NCBI GenBank assembly: GCA_951213105.1
Contig: OX578134.1
Span: 143,816,880 to 143,880,879 of the forward strand
Direction: 5' to 3'
From: Amaurobius ferox
Lineage: Eukaryota > Arthropoda > Arachnida > Araneae > Amaurobiidae
Length of the DNA stretch: 64,000 nucleotides
Shown here: positions 1 through 12,110 of the stretch, piece after piece
Layout of the letters: each line of letters starts with the position of its first letter
Numbering within the stretch: the stretch's first letter is position 1
Notes under the pieces: model-generated
What the model was told of the DNA's origin: nothing
Seen by the model: the letters and a program-made list of their open reading frames with translations, nothing else
Databases searched by the model: none
Made by a program: the position numbers and the translations under genes

Positions 1-2722
1 TCTTCTCCTCGAAACAAACATTCAAACCTTTGTTATATTGAAAGGTGATCAAAGTAAATATATTTTCCTTAGAGAGAGGAACGTTCGAATACAAACGCAT
101 TATGTAGGTAACGATCTTTCATGTAAAGACAATAGTTTATTCTTTCTATTAAGGGGAACATTTTATGGTATAAACTCTGAAATATTATACTTCTGAATAG
201 ACGATAGTTGATTTGTCCACATTATAACAGTGCAATCGTAACAACAAATTGAAACGTTATATTTCGAACAGTAATTTGATATATATTTAAAATATTATTT
301 TAAAATCGCATACATGCAACTGCACAGTGATACTATACAATATATCAGGGACGGTATATTTATACAAATGGCACAGCTTGGAATAAAAAGCAGACTATTC
401 CATTCCCATATTCCTACAAACTACTAAACATCTCATTTTTGTTTTTAAAGAACATCATTCAAAGCTGATATTGTAATTTTGAATCTAGAATATGCCAATA
501 ATTTATATAGCATATTTGTCACAATATACGGAAACAGCATATATTTAATATATACTGATGAAGTGCAGAAAAGGTTTCTTAGTATATCTAATTAGACAGA
601 GTAAATATTCGACTAGGCTGATAGTACAGAAATAGCCACTTGGGGCTAATCTAAAAAAAAACTGAACTATACTTTTATTAAATGTTAGAAAAATGACACA
701 AGCATACCAGGTGAAGTGTATCAAAACCATCTGGGGTGCATATTAAAGTCTCGATTGTGTTTTGATGTATTTTTTTTACGCTGGTGTTACACCAAACCTA
801 TTTATTAATAGTCAATAGAAATTTAATGTGTGCCACAACTAACTTTTGAAGTAAAAAAATATCCAACATTTTTATCGGGAAAACCAATAGGCCACGATAT
901 GTTGTAATAGCACATATTAATCAGTATGATTCAAAAGTGTGCTCTTAACAAACGATAAGCTACAACTGGCCTTTGTATCTTGGCTTTGGGTAAGATCACA
1001 CTTATTTTGATCTTAGGAAGAGGGATCATAATTATAGCAAACAATTATAGCCGCCTAATCTTCCAATGTCTGTTTTCTTCAAGGAAGTTTTGAAAAGTTA
1101 CATGTAACATCGCTCAACTCAATTTGGATTTTTTACTTGCACTCAGAAAAACTGGCGTAGAAATTATAAAGCATTTAATTTATTTTCTATTACTATAATT
1201 TATTAAAGAACTTTCACATTATTGTTTTCACATTTAAAGCCTATTTGTCAATGAACCAAGTAGCAGATACTTTCTATCTGCAGGTTTTTCTCCACATAAA
1301 CATAACATTGGGATCTTACTCTTGATTTCAAAGGTGATCAAGAATGATTCATTTTCCCATGAGAGAGAAAGTTCGGAGAGAAACTCACTCAATAGTGAGT
1401 GGACGCTCTCAAGCAAATAGTAGACTTTAAACATTCTATTAGAGAAAATACGTGGTCTACTGGTAAAACGTATCATTAAGTATTAAACTTTCGAGTGGAA
1501 GATATGCAGCAGAACTATATGTAAAGTAAAATGCTATACGTTGAAGAATATTGAAATAAATGTATATGTACCTTTATGTGTTTGCGAATGAATATAATTA
1601 TTTCTAAATTAAGTATTTGCACGTTTAGTCTGATTTGCGAATAAAAATTAAATCATAATAAAAAAATACCGTAATAAAAAAACAATCATCAACTTGGGGT
1701 TTTTCTATACTTAATTTATTATTCTTTTTTACGTTATACCTTTATTTCTTTCTTTATTTTATTTCTTTATATATGTATATTATGCCTATATTTGCTTATT
1801 TACTTCTTAATTTTTTTTTAGTAATTCCTTAATACTAGCTACTAATATTGCGTTTAGAGGGCATGCCTATGCATAAGCATGCAACGTCACAAATGGATAT
1901 AACTGAATGCTTCTACTCAATGTCTAAATTTATATCTAGAAATGTGCTCTAATTTGTAATGGGGTCCAATCAGAATTCCATTCAGAAGGAAGTATTTAGT
2001 TACAATTAAAATCTATAGATAACGCCTTCTAACACGAAGACGAAAATATTGACATTATTTTACTGCACTAGGGGTTCCGCCCTCTGGTCTCTTATGTTCG
2101 ACAACACCAAAACCCCGCTTCGAAAGCAATTAAAACAAGCTTAATATTCATATTGGGTCTCCATTCCTTATTTGTTGAAGCTCACCAACTATCGGACTTT
2201 TCTTTCGGAGCTCTATCAACTTGATCGCCCTCCCGTCATTAAACCTAAAGGTCTAATAACAACTCTAAATTTTACAAAATGTTACGAACCAATTATGAAC
2301 TGTATTAATAACAAGATAAATATTTAATCCCAATTTAACTGATTGAACAGATAACGCGGTTTAAAATGCAGACAAATTAAACGATTTCAATTAAACATAC
2401 AGTTAGTACATAAAAGTTCTAACAATTGTGCTCATGAAAAATTAGTTTCCGTAATTACATTATTATAAGAATCAACCATAAGACATATAATTGTTAACTG
2501 CAATAATAATTGCATTTTAATAGTAAATGTTAATAATAACGATAGTTAACATTTCATTGAACTGGGTATTCTTTGTGAGGTTTCTGCCATCAACTAATTA
2601 CACAGAAGTTAAAATTCTGGCCGACCCATTAAATCTTTGCCCATGCTGGCAAAGAAAAATTTGATTCATTAATATTTAATTAAATAAGGCCTACATCAAA
2701 GTTGTAATCCATTCATACTTCT
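1..2722. other. AT-rich stretch, no gene recognised
   Basis: I see no coding exon, RNA gene or clear transposon here. The few open frames are short and AT-driven. A slightly GC-richer patch around 2050-2250 could be the remnant of a mobile element, but it shows no motif that I can name. Confidence 0.5.
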
Positions 2723-3302
2723 TGTTAGGAACGTGTAATATTCCCTATCTTCTGCAGTCTTTCGTCTCTTTCACAGACCAGACGGCTTCGTCTGATTCTG
2801 TTCTCCAGAAAAGACTACAGAAGACGTACGGGCGTTCTTTTCCATGACGTAATCGAAGGGTTCCCAGAATTTCGAAGAAGGGTTGCCGTGGTTCGCGATT
2901 TACCGCCAATTTGGCGACATTTTGCGACTACCCGAATCAACAAAAGGCACATTGAAAGAGCGATTATTCTATGAGACATGGGAATTCCAGAAGTTTCTAC
3001 AGAGAGACTATAAAAAGAATCATTATTCCGTTGAGTTAGTTTAGGTGATACAAGCTACATTGGACTGCAATTTTTGTCGATGTTTTAAGAACAGTAGCAT
3101 ATGTTTTATGAAATTACTTTCGTCAATGTTTAGAGAATTATTTTGTTACTTCGTGAAATAAATGGATCATTCAAGTGCTGTTTGACTGTATATTGTTCCT
3201 GTTTACGTTATGCTTGTGAATAAAGGTGTTTGTTATCCATAAATTTGGACATATTCTTGTATTCTGCGTGTACACCCACAATTCCAGGGGATATGTCATA
3301 AC
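2723..3302 (+). repeat. Putative solo LTR of a retrotransposon
   Basis: The segment begins TGTTAGGAAC and ends GTCATAACA, the TG...CA termini expected of an LTR. It is GC-richer than its flanks. A TATA-like box (actataaaaag) lies near 3010 and an AATAAA signal (gtgaataaaggtg) near 3220, in the order U3, TATA, R, polyadenylation site. The 5 bp on either side do not match, so the target duplication is either lost or the boundaries are slightly off. No gag or pol frame adjoins it. A Ty3-type LTR is my best guess; another promoter-bearing repeat is possible. Confidence 0.4.
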
Positions 3303-4128
3303 AATATCGTCGGGTTCATATTAATCTACTAGTAAAATTGCAGAACTGTACGTTTTGCCGTCTGTTCGTAATGTCGTACCAAAAACTCGTAACGTTTATT
3401 TTAATATAGAAATAAACAAGGGTCGAGTAGCTGCATCAATATAAGTTTGCTAGTATTTTTATGTATTTATATGTATAAGCAATATTTCGTAATTTCAAAC
3501 ATGCATACTAAATACAAAGCATTCGTTTATGTATTTTGCATAGTTCTTTATAAGAACACGTTCATATTATTAATTTTAACTTTTACAATCTTACCTAAAA
3601 GTGATCCAAGTAGCAAATATATTCTCCAAATGGTACTTTAAAATCTTTCTCTTGATTTAGATAGAAGGTCATCAAGTTAAATGCGTTTTTCTCTAAGTGA
3701 GGTGAGTTCATGAATCCAAACGCATTTCGAAGCGACTCTTAGAAGTCACGCACTCCAATAGGAATTTATTATGATCGTGAAATATGTTAACAATAATTGA
3801 CAAGAAGTGGCAAAAATATATGTTGACGAGAATGCAGAAAGGAGCTCGGTTGGGATTTGCTTGCATGCACGTATCCTGGACATATGAATGGAATTACGGA
3901 GAATTTTTTCAGATGAGATAAAGTTCAATTTTGACGATCCATATGTCATTTGCTATTTCTGCCATGATCTACTAGAAGGGAATCATTTTCTCTGGTGCAA
4001 GAAGCATGTATGGTGGTTCTACAATGACACGAACATATTTCGGTTGCAGTGATCAAAATGGTATAGATCTTTTTACCAATCGCATGATCTCGTGCGACTA
4101 TCAGAATATGTATGGAGACACTTGATTC
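3303..4128. other. AT-rich stretch, nothing recognised
   Basis: No gene, RNA or element is recognisable. Short open frames at 3447-3641 and 3746-3949 have no codon-use or motif support. Confidence 0.4.
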
Positions 4129-4192
4129 TCTTTGAGCCTAGTAATTGGTTAACACGATTATCTTTAAGCCTAGTAATCAGTTAACACGAGAT
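4129..4192. repeat. Two-copy 32-bp tandem repeat
   Basis: Unit one (4129-4160) and unit two (4161-4192) share the core 'agcctagtaat' followed by 'gttaacacga', with few mismatches. It looks like simple local slippage. Confidence 0.75.
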
Positions 4193-6149
4193 TTGATCTA
4201 TTCATCGAATCCATTTGGTCCAAAAGGATCATTTTGTGGTGATGATGGTAAAAATGAGCACTATATTTTGTGACTAAGTAAGCTATTAAAATTCGTATAT
4301 CTGAATTACGCTGCAGTGTGAAAAGCTGCCCAAACTAGCCAATTTCTTACAGTGAGAATACTTACTTAAAACTGAAAAGAAAATATTAAATTAATTTTAG
4401 ATTTAATTCTTTATTTAATAAATTTAAATTTGTTATAATATTTACAGCATTATTTATTTCCAAAATGTGAGACAATAATACAATGAGGCATTATGACGTC
4501 AGGCTTTATCACTTTCACACGAAACAAATTGCCCAGCTATTATTACCAAATGTTACTTTGTAGTTTCTAACTCTGACTGATGGCTAAATATATCCAGGTG
4601 GCACATACTTTATTGCCACACATTAACTGCATCCTGCTTCATCATAACTTTTTTGCCCTAGACACACACATTAACTCAACTCATATCGCTACTCATACTA
4701 GTATACTTTTATCTGCTACACATATTTGCTTCTTTTATCTCGTAAATGACCACTGTTAGATACTGAATACTCAGCTGATCAACTGACCATCGGCTATTGA
4801 AGACTCATCTGTTGCAAAATCAAGGACCGCCCTTTCGAACTTTCAAACATCGTCTGCAGTCCTGTTTTTTATAGTTCAGTAGCAATGTTTAAACATGGTT
4901 TCGGGGATCTTCGCCTAATGGATTGAAAGTGCTTCTCATTAGGTGTAACCTCGCCCCTCCTTACTGGCATATGTTTAGGATTGAGCCCGACAGTGTAAAT
5001 TTATCCTCTCCAGAAATTTTCTTTCTGTTAAGTGTTGTTTCCATAGAAAATTGTTGAATTTATTGATTATAAATATTGCCCAACTTTAATGCCAATACTG
5101 TCGCCACTCTGTCCAGCATATTATCTAGTATCGCCATTCAATTCCATACTGGCTTTATACAGTTCTAATTTATTGATATGTCTTGTATTTTCTCTCACAG
5201 GTGCCACGTCCCTTAATTTGACAATTTATATTGAGATCTACGTAGAGAACAATACCATGCATATAATCGTTCATAGCAATATATGTTATCAATATGAGGC
5301 AATCGAATTAATTACAAGTCACATTCGAATAATATTCTACCGCAGCCAATATCTCTTCACTCCTACTGAAACTCATCTGAATTGAACAGCCTTGTGCTGA
5401 TGTGGAATTAATAAAACGCATGATGTGGTACAGCGGGTTTTAGATAAATGAATCTTGTATAGAACTAATTCCTTGCTATTGTGTATTTAACCATTTATTT
5501 CTTACTATGGATATTATCTTCATAATATAGCTGATGGTTATTCGGTACAGAAGAATTATGGAATCAGAAAAACCTTTGAACGGATGCAGAATGTTATAAG
5601 GGAGCAATTATATTAAATTTCATAATGATTCCAATGGAAGGCTTCACAACTATCAATTTTGGTTTGATCTCTGGTACTATTCAAATGGTATCTTTAAAAC
5701 TAAAGTATAATGTATGTGCCTACATACAGCGAACCTACATACAGCGAAAAACTGGAAAATGAAATCGACGTATAATCGCGAATTTTGATACATGTATTGT
5801 GCAATTCCAAGTTCTAAAATACATTGGCGACTTTCTATTTTAACATGTATTATTTTAATTTTCAAGCAAATCAATCAATATTTTATTTATTTGATTAATT
5901 GATTGGCTCTCTAACAGACAACATCAGTAGGTGCCGGTTGATTAAAACCCGCATGGTGAATAAGCAGCCCAACTACAAATGTCTTCAAAAGAATAATTTG
6001 AATAGAAACTATTTTAACAGAACTTTATGAAATTAACTTATTTTTTCATTTAACAAAATAAACATACATCATAAAGTTATCTTAACATGTTAACACATTT
6101 ATTACAATTTCAATATACTCCTTACTGCCAGAAATATTCTTAGAGCTTA
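4193..6149. other. AT-rich stretch, nothing recognised
   Basis: The 4600-5000 part is slightly GC-richer and may be an old repeat, but it carries no diagnostic motif. No exon with convincing splice sites was found. Confidence 0.4.
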
Positions 6150-6590
6150 AAAGTTAAACTAAAACTATTAACTCTCTAAACACAACATTTTAAGCCAGAT
6201 TTATTCGCGGAAAATGCTGTTTAAATATTTTCCACACATTGCATCATTTATTAAGCAGTAAATTCGTCACTTTTCAACAATGCTGCGGTTTCTTGAACCT
6301 TTCAGGAACAGCGTGTTTGACCATTCTGTTTATCGTTGTAGACACATGTTGATTTCATGCATAGCTTCCCGTCCGTTCCAGTTATGACTTTGGAGGTTAC
6401 ATTAATCATCTCTGACAGCTAACTAGCTGTACAATCTAAACAATACAGTGGAACATTTAAGCAATTTTAAAGTTCACCTCAATTTTGGGTTACTATTCAT
6501 GGAGTTTCTGTAAATATATGTCGGTTTTCTAACGATAATTATGTTATGTTAAGAGGACAACAGTATATTTAATGTTATGTGGTAAGTGAG
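6150..6590 (+). repeat. Dispersed repeat family alpha, copy 1
   Basis: This segment is clearly related to 9950-10400 and 52090-52440. Shared landmarks in the same order are 'actctctaaacacaa', a 'cacttttcaac' block, a 'tttcttgaacctttcag'-like block, 'catgcat', 'attaatcat(c/a)tctgac' and a terminal 'taaacgttaattatg'-like block. All three copies are in plus orientation. No long frame is kept on either strand, so I treat it as a noncoding repeat of unknown class. Confidence 0.6.
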
Positions 6591-7229
6591 TGGGATTTAT
6601 GGATTTGTTCGAAAATGTTTGAAAAATAACATTTATTTACTTCTTAATATTTATGGCATTTCTATTGTTTTTATTTGGCGAGCTTTATAACATGAAGAAA
6701 ATAATCGTAATATGTTTTTAAACTAGTGATAATTGTCATCGTTGTAAAATAAAAATGATATTTGTTACCCAGTTATCAGGCGTAAAAATTTAAAACGATA
6801 AATTAATTAAAAAACAACATTTAAAGGGGAAATTTAAGGAATTCATATAAGTATAAATAAGGCAATAATGTAGCATACAGCTGCTCCAAGGAACGCTGAA
6901 TTCCCTTATTTAGTGTAAAAGAACCAACGAGTAGTCAAAAAGACGAAATTAGACCCATTGGTTTGTTGCTTTCTCTTGCACTGACGAAGGGGAATCGACG
7001 ATTCCACGAAACATATGTATGCTGCAATATTGCCTAATTTGTGTCGTAGATATTGAGCATCCTTAAGCTGTGAAATATGCAAATCCATTATTTTATGGGA
7101 AAGTCATGTGTGTCCACATAATATTTTTTATACTACAAATACGGGTGATCATATATTTTCGAATTTGATGTGGCAATGATAGTTTAAAGGGAAATATTTA
7201 ACGATATATCAGTGGTAACCAAATAACAA
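6591..7229. other. AT-rich stretch, nothing certain
   Basis: Around 7090-7125 there is a short match to the 'ggaaagtcatgtgt' terminus of the ~0.9-kb repeat element described at 10528-11428, probably a small remnant. Nothing else is recognised. Confidence 0.4.
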
Positions 7230-7365
7230 AACACTGTTGTATCATCCTTGGTATAAAAGCATGGAATTATTCGAAAAAGTGAAGATTTTATTTGCAATTG
7301 CATGACATATATGATTGTCTAGGCCTGAGGTAGTGTCCTAAGACATTTGTCCCTAGCAAAATCTT
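7230..7365 (+). repeat. Dispersed repeat family beta, weak copy
   Basis: It shares with the copy at 11800-12110 the ordered blocks 'catccttggt', 'gaattattcg', and a block reading approximately 'gtcctaagacatttgtccct'. The rest of the family unit is not recognisable here. Confidence 0.4.
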
Positions 7366-7519
7366 TCGAATTTTTTTTCAACAATATCAACGGATCTTGT
7401 AATTGTGAGGCCAGAATATGTCCTCACATGAGGCATTTTTATTGCAATATTTATGGTGCATAGAACGGCTAACAAAGGTTTTAGTCTAGCTGGAGCCGGA
7501 GTTTACAACAACGTGAACT

Positions 7520-8140
7520 TTTAGGTCAAATACTATAAATTTGGGTGTCCTAGGCCAATGGAGCTGAGAGGGGCCTTGATAAATGTTATGTGATGCCATT
7601 GGGTTCAGAAGAACCAATGAGCACCAAGGGGAATAAGGGCGGAGCTACCTCCCCCCCCCCCGCCGAAGGAACCACAAGTCACTCTTATACGAAATGTTGT
7701 AGAATTAACTCGGATACGAAATGTTGTAGCAGTTAGACGGATACGAAAGGAGTTGGGAGCAGATACTCATACGAAAGAGGTTACAGTTGACTATAAGTAC
7801 GAGATGCAAGCCACACACGAAAGAGTTGTGGCCGTACGGTCAGCAATAAGACGGATGCAAGCCTCAGCGTGATGAGCCGAAGATTAAACTGTAAGGTATG
7901 TGCTCATTTCCCCAGGTCATAGACATTATCGAAATCTAATTTAGCTGGTCACATATCTCCCATTACTAGAGTAATTAAATGATAGTCGATAATTATGATA
8001 AATTGCTGTTAGTGATAAATTGATGTTGTAAATAAATTATATTGTTAAAGTTAAATATACATAGGCTAGTCTTTTTATAATGATTAATGAATTCTTTTCA
8101 GGTCTTACACAAAAGGTAAAAATAATTGGAGGGTATTGCG
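7520..8140 (+). repeat. Decayed GC-richer repeat with internal acgaaa units
   Basis: The 7670-7830 part holds about five imperfect ~32-bp units centred on '(at)acgaaa(tg)ttgtag', for example near 7690, 7725, 7745, 7780 and 7820. A C-run lies at 7650-7661. An AATAAA-like signal follows near 8030. The composition and the transcription-like signals suggest a retroelement remnant, possibly LTR, but there are no defined ends or coding frames. Confidence 0.35.
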
Positions 8141-8538
8141 GCACAACAACGAGCGTTGTACGTTTAAATGTTAATTCCACCTTATGAGATCAACGGCCAT
8201 GTCTTTATTGCTTAATAATAATAATCAAATATAATGTTAACTGTAAGTTTTATTTTCCACGTCCCACAGTAATAAATATATCGTAGTGTTTAAACTTTAT
8301 TAAATGAACAATTGAAAGATAAAATGATGCCAAGAATGAGGAACACACTAGTTAATCCCTCCGAGCAACTAATACTATTTTAAAGGTTTAAGGTAGGCTG
8401 GTCTTTTTAATTTACGCAGACAATTGAGTTCTGCTTCTTTATTATTTGCAACGGTATTTAAATAAAGTATTTAAAACAGTAAGAGAGACTTATAATAAAT
8501 ATTTTAATATGTAATATTATAATAAATACTTAAATACA
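8141..8538. other. AT-rich stretch flanking MITEs
   Basis: No gene is seen. The block 8484-8510 ('gacttataataaatatttt') recurs just right of the first MITE at 8783-8809. Confidence 0.4.
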
Positions 8539-8780
8539 TTAACCTTTTGCTTACGGGTGGGACATCGTCAATCCTGAATGAAGAACCTATCAAAAAGACA
8601 TGCATTTGACATACCATATACCAAACAGTTCGGCATCCCTACGCCAATGCCTGCAAAGGGGTATCAAAATGTTTGGGATAGGGACGCCAATGTCTGCAAA
8701 GGGGGGTTGTCAAATACCTGTCATTTTGAGAGGTTCGTCGTTTGGAATTGACGCTATCCCACCCATAAGCTAAATATTAA
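8539..8780. mobile_element. Foldback MITE with TTAA target duplication (piggyBac-like)
   Basis: The element is bounded by TTAA on both sides (8539-8542 and 8777-8780). The left arm starts 'ccttttgcttacgggtggga' and the right arm, read on the minus strand, ends with the near-match 'tagcttatgggtggga'. Pairing continues inward for about 100 bp, including a 'cgccaatgcctgcaaagggg' block and its slightly diverged partner. There is no coding sequence. TTAA duplication is the hallmark of piggyBac transposition, so it was probably mobilised in trans by a piggyBac-type transposase. Confidence 0.65.
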
Positions 8781-8804
8781 AATGAAAGACCTATAATAAA
8801 TATT

Positions 8805-8940
8805 TTAAGCCTTTCACCATGGAAATACATACAATGGCGATGCGCTTATCTTATCGCAGCGCCACCTAAATTACCGTCTCAAATGTTATTGGTATTTTTT
8901 CAGTATGGAGTTTCTTTACATCCACGGTAAAAGCGTTTAA
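8805..8940. mobile_element. Second short TTAA-flanked MITE
   Basis: TTAA is present at 8805-8808 and 8937-8940. The termini are imperfect inverted repeats: 'gcctttcaccatgg' on the left and, read on the minus strand, 'acgcttttaccgtgg' on the right. It is 136 bp long and noncoding. Its position only 24 bp from the first MITE suggests either a favoured landing site or an older compound element. Confidence 0.5.
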
Positions 8941-9289
8941 CTCTGTGCGTTTAACCATCGAAACAAAGAGATAATGGAATTTAATTAAATGAAAATTACT
9001 ACATCACCACAAAATAATTTCTAAGTACAAGAATAATAATGAATAGATCCGGAATATTTTATTCCAAGAAAAACACAATCTGGAACAAATGCAGTATACA
9101 ACTGATATAAATCGAATATAAAACAGGTGAATTGACAATTCATTTACAAATTGAATAGCAACCACGGAGAAATAGAAATGGAGTTGATATTATCACAAAA
9201 TCGTGAAAAATGAAATAGTTAGTTAATGTGATGAAAAATAGTAATAGTAATGATGAATGAGTTTAAAGTTATTTAATGGAAGTTTGTGT
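8941..9289. other. AT-rich stretch, nothing recognised
   Basis: No supported feature. Confidence 0.4.
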
Positions 9290-9745
9290 CATATCTAAGT
9301 AATTGTGAAGCGATTCATAATAAATGCATTAATTCTTTTCAGTGCTAATGTAACGTTTGAGTTCAAAACATAAGCATATAACAACAAAGCAGTCCAACAC
9401 TTGTGCATTACACCGATCATAAACAAATCCCTCCTTATAAAAATCCACAATCAAATTGCTGCAAAAAATCTATAAAATCATCACTGATTTTATAAAAGGT
9501 ATCACGGTTGCCGAGGCTAAAATATGCTTCTTTAAGATAATAAGAAAGAACAAACACTTCAGTCAAAGAAAGAGAGGTTTCTGTCGACAGTGTCTCATAC
9601 GTATTTTAAGTGGTCTGACATAGTTATCACATGCTTCAATAGTCCAGAAGGGCTACTCCAATCAGGCTAACTATCAAGCATTTGACACTATAATTAACGT
9701 TCGAACGTGAAAGGTCGCAACCCATCCTTAACTTATAACTGAAAT
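9290..9745 (+). repeat. Dispersed repeat family gamma, copy 1
   Basis: It is related over its whole length to 15083-15530, in the same orientation. Shared landmarks are 'gttcaaaacataagcata', 'tccaacacttgtgcatta', 'tcctccttataaaaat', 'tggtctga(c/t)atagttatca' and, near the end, 'cgtgaaaggtcgcaacccatc'-type sequence. No coding frame is preserved. Confidence 0.6.
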
Positions 9746-9949
9746 ATTCGAAAAACATTTCAAAAGAAATGTTAAAAAGAACGGGAACGTTGCGCCAAAA
9801 TCCTAAAACTTTTGAACTTAGTTCCGTTCAAAATTCCGTTTTTGGAAACGACATTCGTTCCGTTCCAACGTTAAGAATAAAATGAACGATTTCTCAGCAC
9901 GTGTTCCGACACAACATGTTTAATATAAATTAATTTTAATAATGAACTT

Positions 9950-10400
9950 CTAAATTTATAACGCTGATGCAAACTCTCTAAACACATTACATCAAATCAA
10001 TGTCAATCGCTTAATATAGTTACTTAAATTTTCTACACCTGTCCTTTATCCAATGACAAATTCTTCACTTTTCAACATCTCTAGTTTCTTAAACCGTTGA
10101 AGAACAGTTTGTGTGTTCTTGGTTTATCGTTGGAAACACAATTTCATTTCATGCATTCCTTTCCTTTTTACCACAGTTATTACTTTAGTCCTTGCATTAA
10201 TCATATCTGACTTTTAAACAACTTTAGTGAACAAAGTAAACAACTCAGTGAAACAATTATACGAATTTAAGTTAAACTTCAGTTTTAAGTTACTGTGCAT
10301 GCTGCTTACGTAAAAATATGCAGATTTCTAAACGTTAATTATGTCTTGCTAACAAATCTGGAGTGTATAAAGTTTTGAAATGACATGTGGAATGATATGG
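9950..10400 (+). repeat. Dispersed repeat family alpha, copy 2
   Basis: It aligns with 6150-6590 through 'actctctaaacaca', 'cacttttcaacat', 'tttatcgttggaaacac', 'catgcattcct', 'attaatcatatctgac' and 'taaacgttaattatg'. It lies directly downstream of gamma copy 1. Confidence 0.6.
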
Positions 10401-10527
10401 GCTGTGTGATTTAAGTGTGTACTTCAATCTATTATCAAGCACAAAATGAAAAGTTTTTGAGTTTTCTCAAAATTAAAGTATTTTTATACCACCCGTTAAA
10501 ATGTATATGCATTTTTACTTTCCTTAT

Positions 10528-11428
10528 ATGCATAATGTATAAGGAAAGTATTGTGACTGGGTCGAAAATTCAAATTCGAGTTTTCGACGGGAAAGCACGT
10601 TTCAAGCATCCCTGATCACGAATAAAATATTTTTGAGGTTGTGTGTGTGTGGTGGGGGGGGGGGCGATAACTGACTAATGAATGGACCGATTCGAAAGAA
10701 ATTCGGCACAAAAATCACAATCCGTGAATACTGGAAGCCTATTGTTTTTATACGCAATTGAATGTTCAGAACCCTCCCTCCTATATTTTCGAGTGAAATT
10801 TTGAAAAAATCTTTAAAAAATCAAAACCTTTAATAAAGTTACGCAAATAGACTTTTCTTATGTAATTTTTCATTAGAAAACGATTGACTTAAATTTTAAA
10901 CCGCTCGCATGAACCTTTCTCGAGATATTGCACATTTTTTAAATAAATTTATCAAAAAATCCCACAAATTAAAAAATATATATATATTAACTGTTGAGAA
11001 ACATATTCACTTTTCATATGTAATATCATGCGATAAATTGGGTGACATCATTCTTGTGGATCTAGCTCGTTCCATTCATGAAAAAAGGTACTTTGAGTAA
11101 TAATTTTGTATTTGAACGCCAATAGCCATTTATCTGCTGTAAGAATAACTTATTTCTCCATCCTTAACGCTTGGCGAGATTTTGGCGACGAATTTGGTGG
11201 AATGTCGCCAACTTGGCGACTTGTTAAATGTTGCTAAATTCACGAAAAATTTACCAAATGAATAAACATGAGGGTAAATCAATGAAAATGACGACTAATT
11301 GACGAAAATTCAATATCTTGGAAATAATATATCTACTATAAGAATAACCTATTGTTTGTACTGTTAAAGTAGTAAATTCTTTGCATAATATAAGGAAAGT
11401 CATGTGTTGTCCACATCAGATTTTTTCA
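10528..11428 (+). repeat. ~0.9-kb dispersed element with 'tataaggaaagt' termini and gtcgccaa motifs
   Basis: The left end reads 'gtataaggaaagtattgtga' and the right end 'atataaggaaagtcatgtgt', so both ends carry the same 'tataaggaaag' block in direct orientation. The interior has a TG/G tract, an 'ctcgagatattgcacatttt' block, a 'gtggatctagctcgttccat' block, then alternating 'ttggcga(g/c)' and 'gtcgcca' motifs. A minus-strand copy lies at 51148-52050 with the same block order, which fixes the unit length. Partial or expanded copies are at 36166-37770, 46450-48650 and 58430-58800. No coding frame is present, so it is nonautonomous. The transposition class is unknown. Confidence 0.7.
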
Positions 11429-11699
11429 TAAAGAAATGGTAAATTTTCTGTAAAAATAAATATTTTTGTGCGAAAAATGCATCTAAGAAGTATTATTTGT
11501 CATAGTGTCCAATGAAGTGTTAATTTCCCCTCTGAAATCAATTAAATCATTGATAAACAACTATATATCTATAAACCGTCTACATGCATAATTTTATAGA
11601 ATTTGTACCGATAGAATTTGTAACAATTTTATAGAATTTGTAACGATTTTGTTCACACAAAAATTAAAGATGTTATTCTCTTAAAATTTAATATTTGTT

Positions 11700-12110
11700 A
11701 TACGTACATATGCGAGAGCTGATCCATATTTGAAATCGATGTTTAAACTTTAACGGATTACCCATGGAAATTTTAGACGTAACAAAGTAAATAAACACGG
11801 TAGCATGATCCTTGGTTACAATGAATTATTTGGGAAGTGCCCTTAGGGATTCCATTTATAAGAGTAACATATACGGCTGCCTATGTCCCGAAGCAGTGCC
11901 TTAAGTTATCTGTCCCTTGCGAGTTCTTATTCAAAGTTAGAAATTTGTTTTACTATACCCACGAGGTTGTTACGAAACATTCATAATAAATCTTTCATAA
12001 TGTTTAAATCTGAAGTTGCTCCAAGTCAGAAAATGCAAATCAGCAAATATCTGAATGCAAAAATAATATCCACCGTCAATCTCCAGTCAAAATAAATGTA
12101 GAAATGTAGT
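11700..12110 (+). repeat. Dispersed repeat family beta, copy 1
   Basis: The diagnostic core is 'cataataaatctttcataa' followed by 'tgtttaaatctga', preceded by a 'gtcccttgcgagttcttatt' block and followed by a 'ccagtcaaaataaatgta' block. The same ordered blocks recur at 18205, 29765, 41020, 44690, 45700, 48765 and 50490, always on the plus strand. Short open frames across it are not conserved between copies, so I do not call it coding. Confidence 0.65.
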
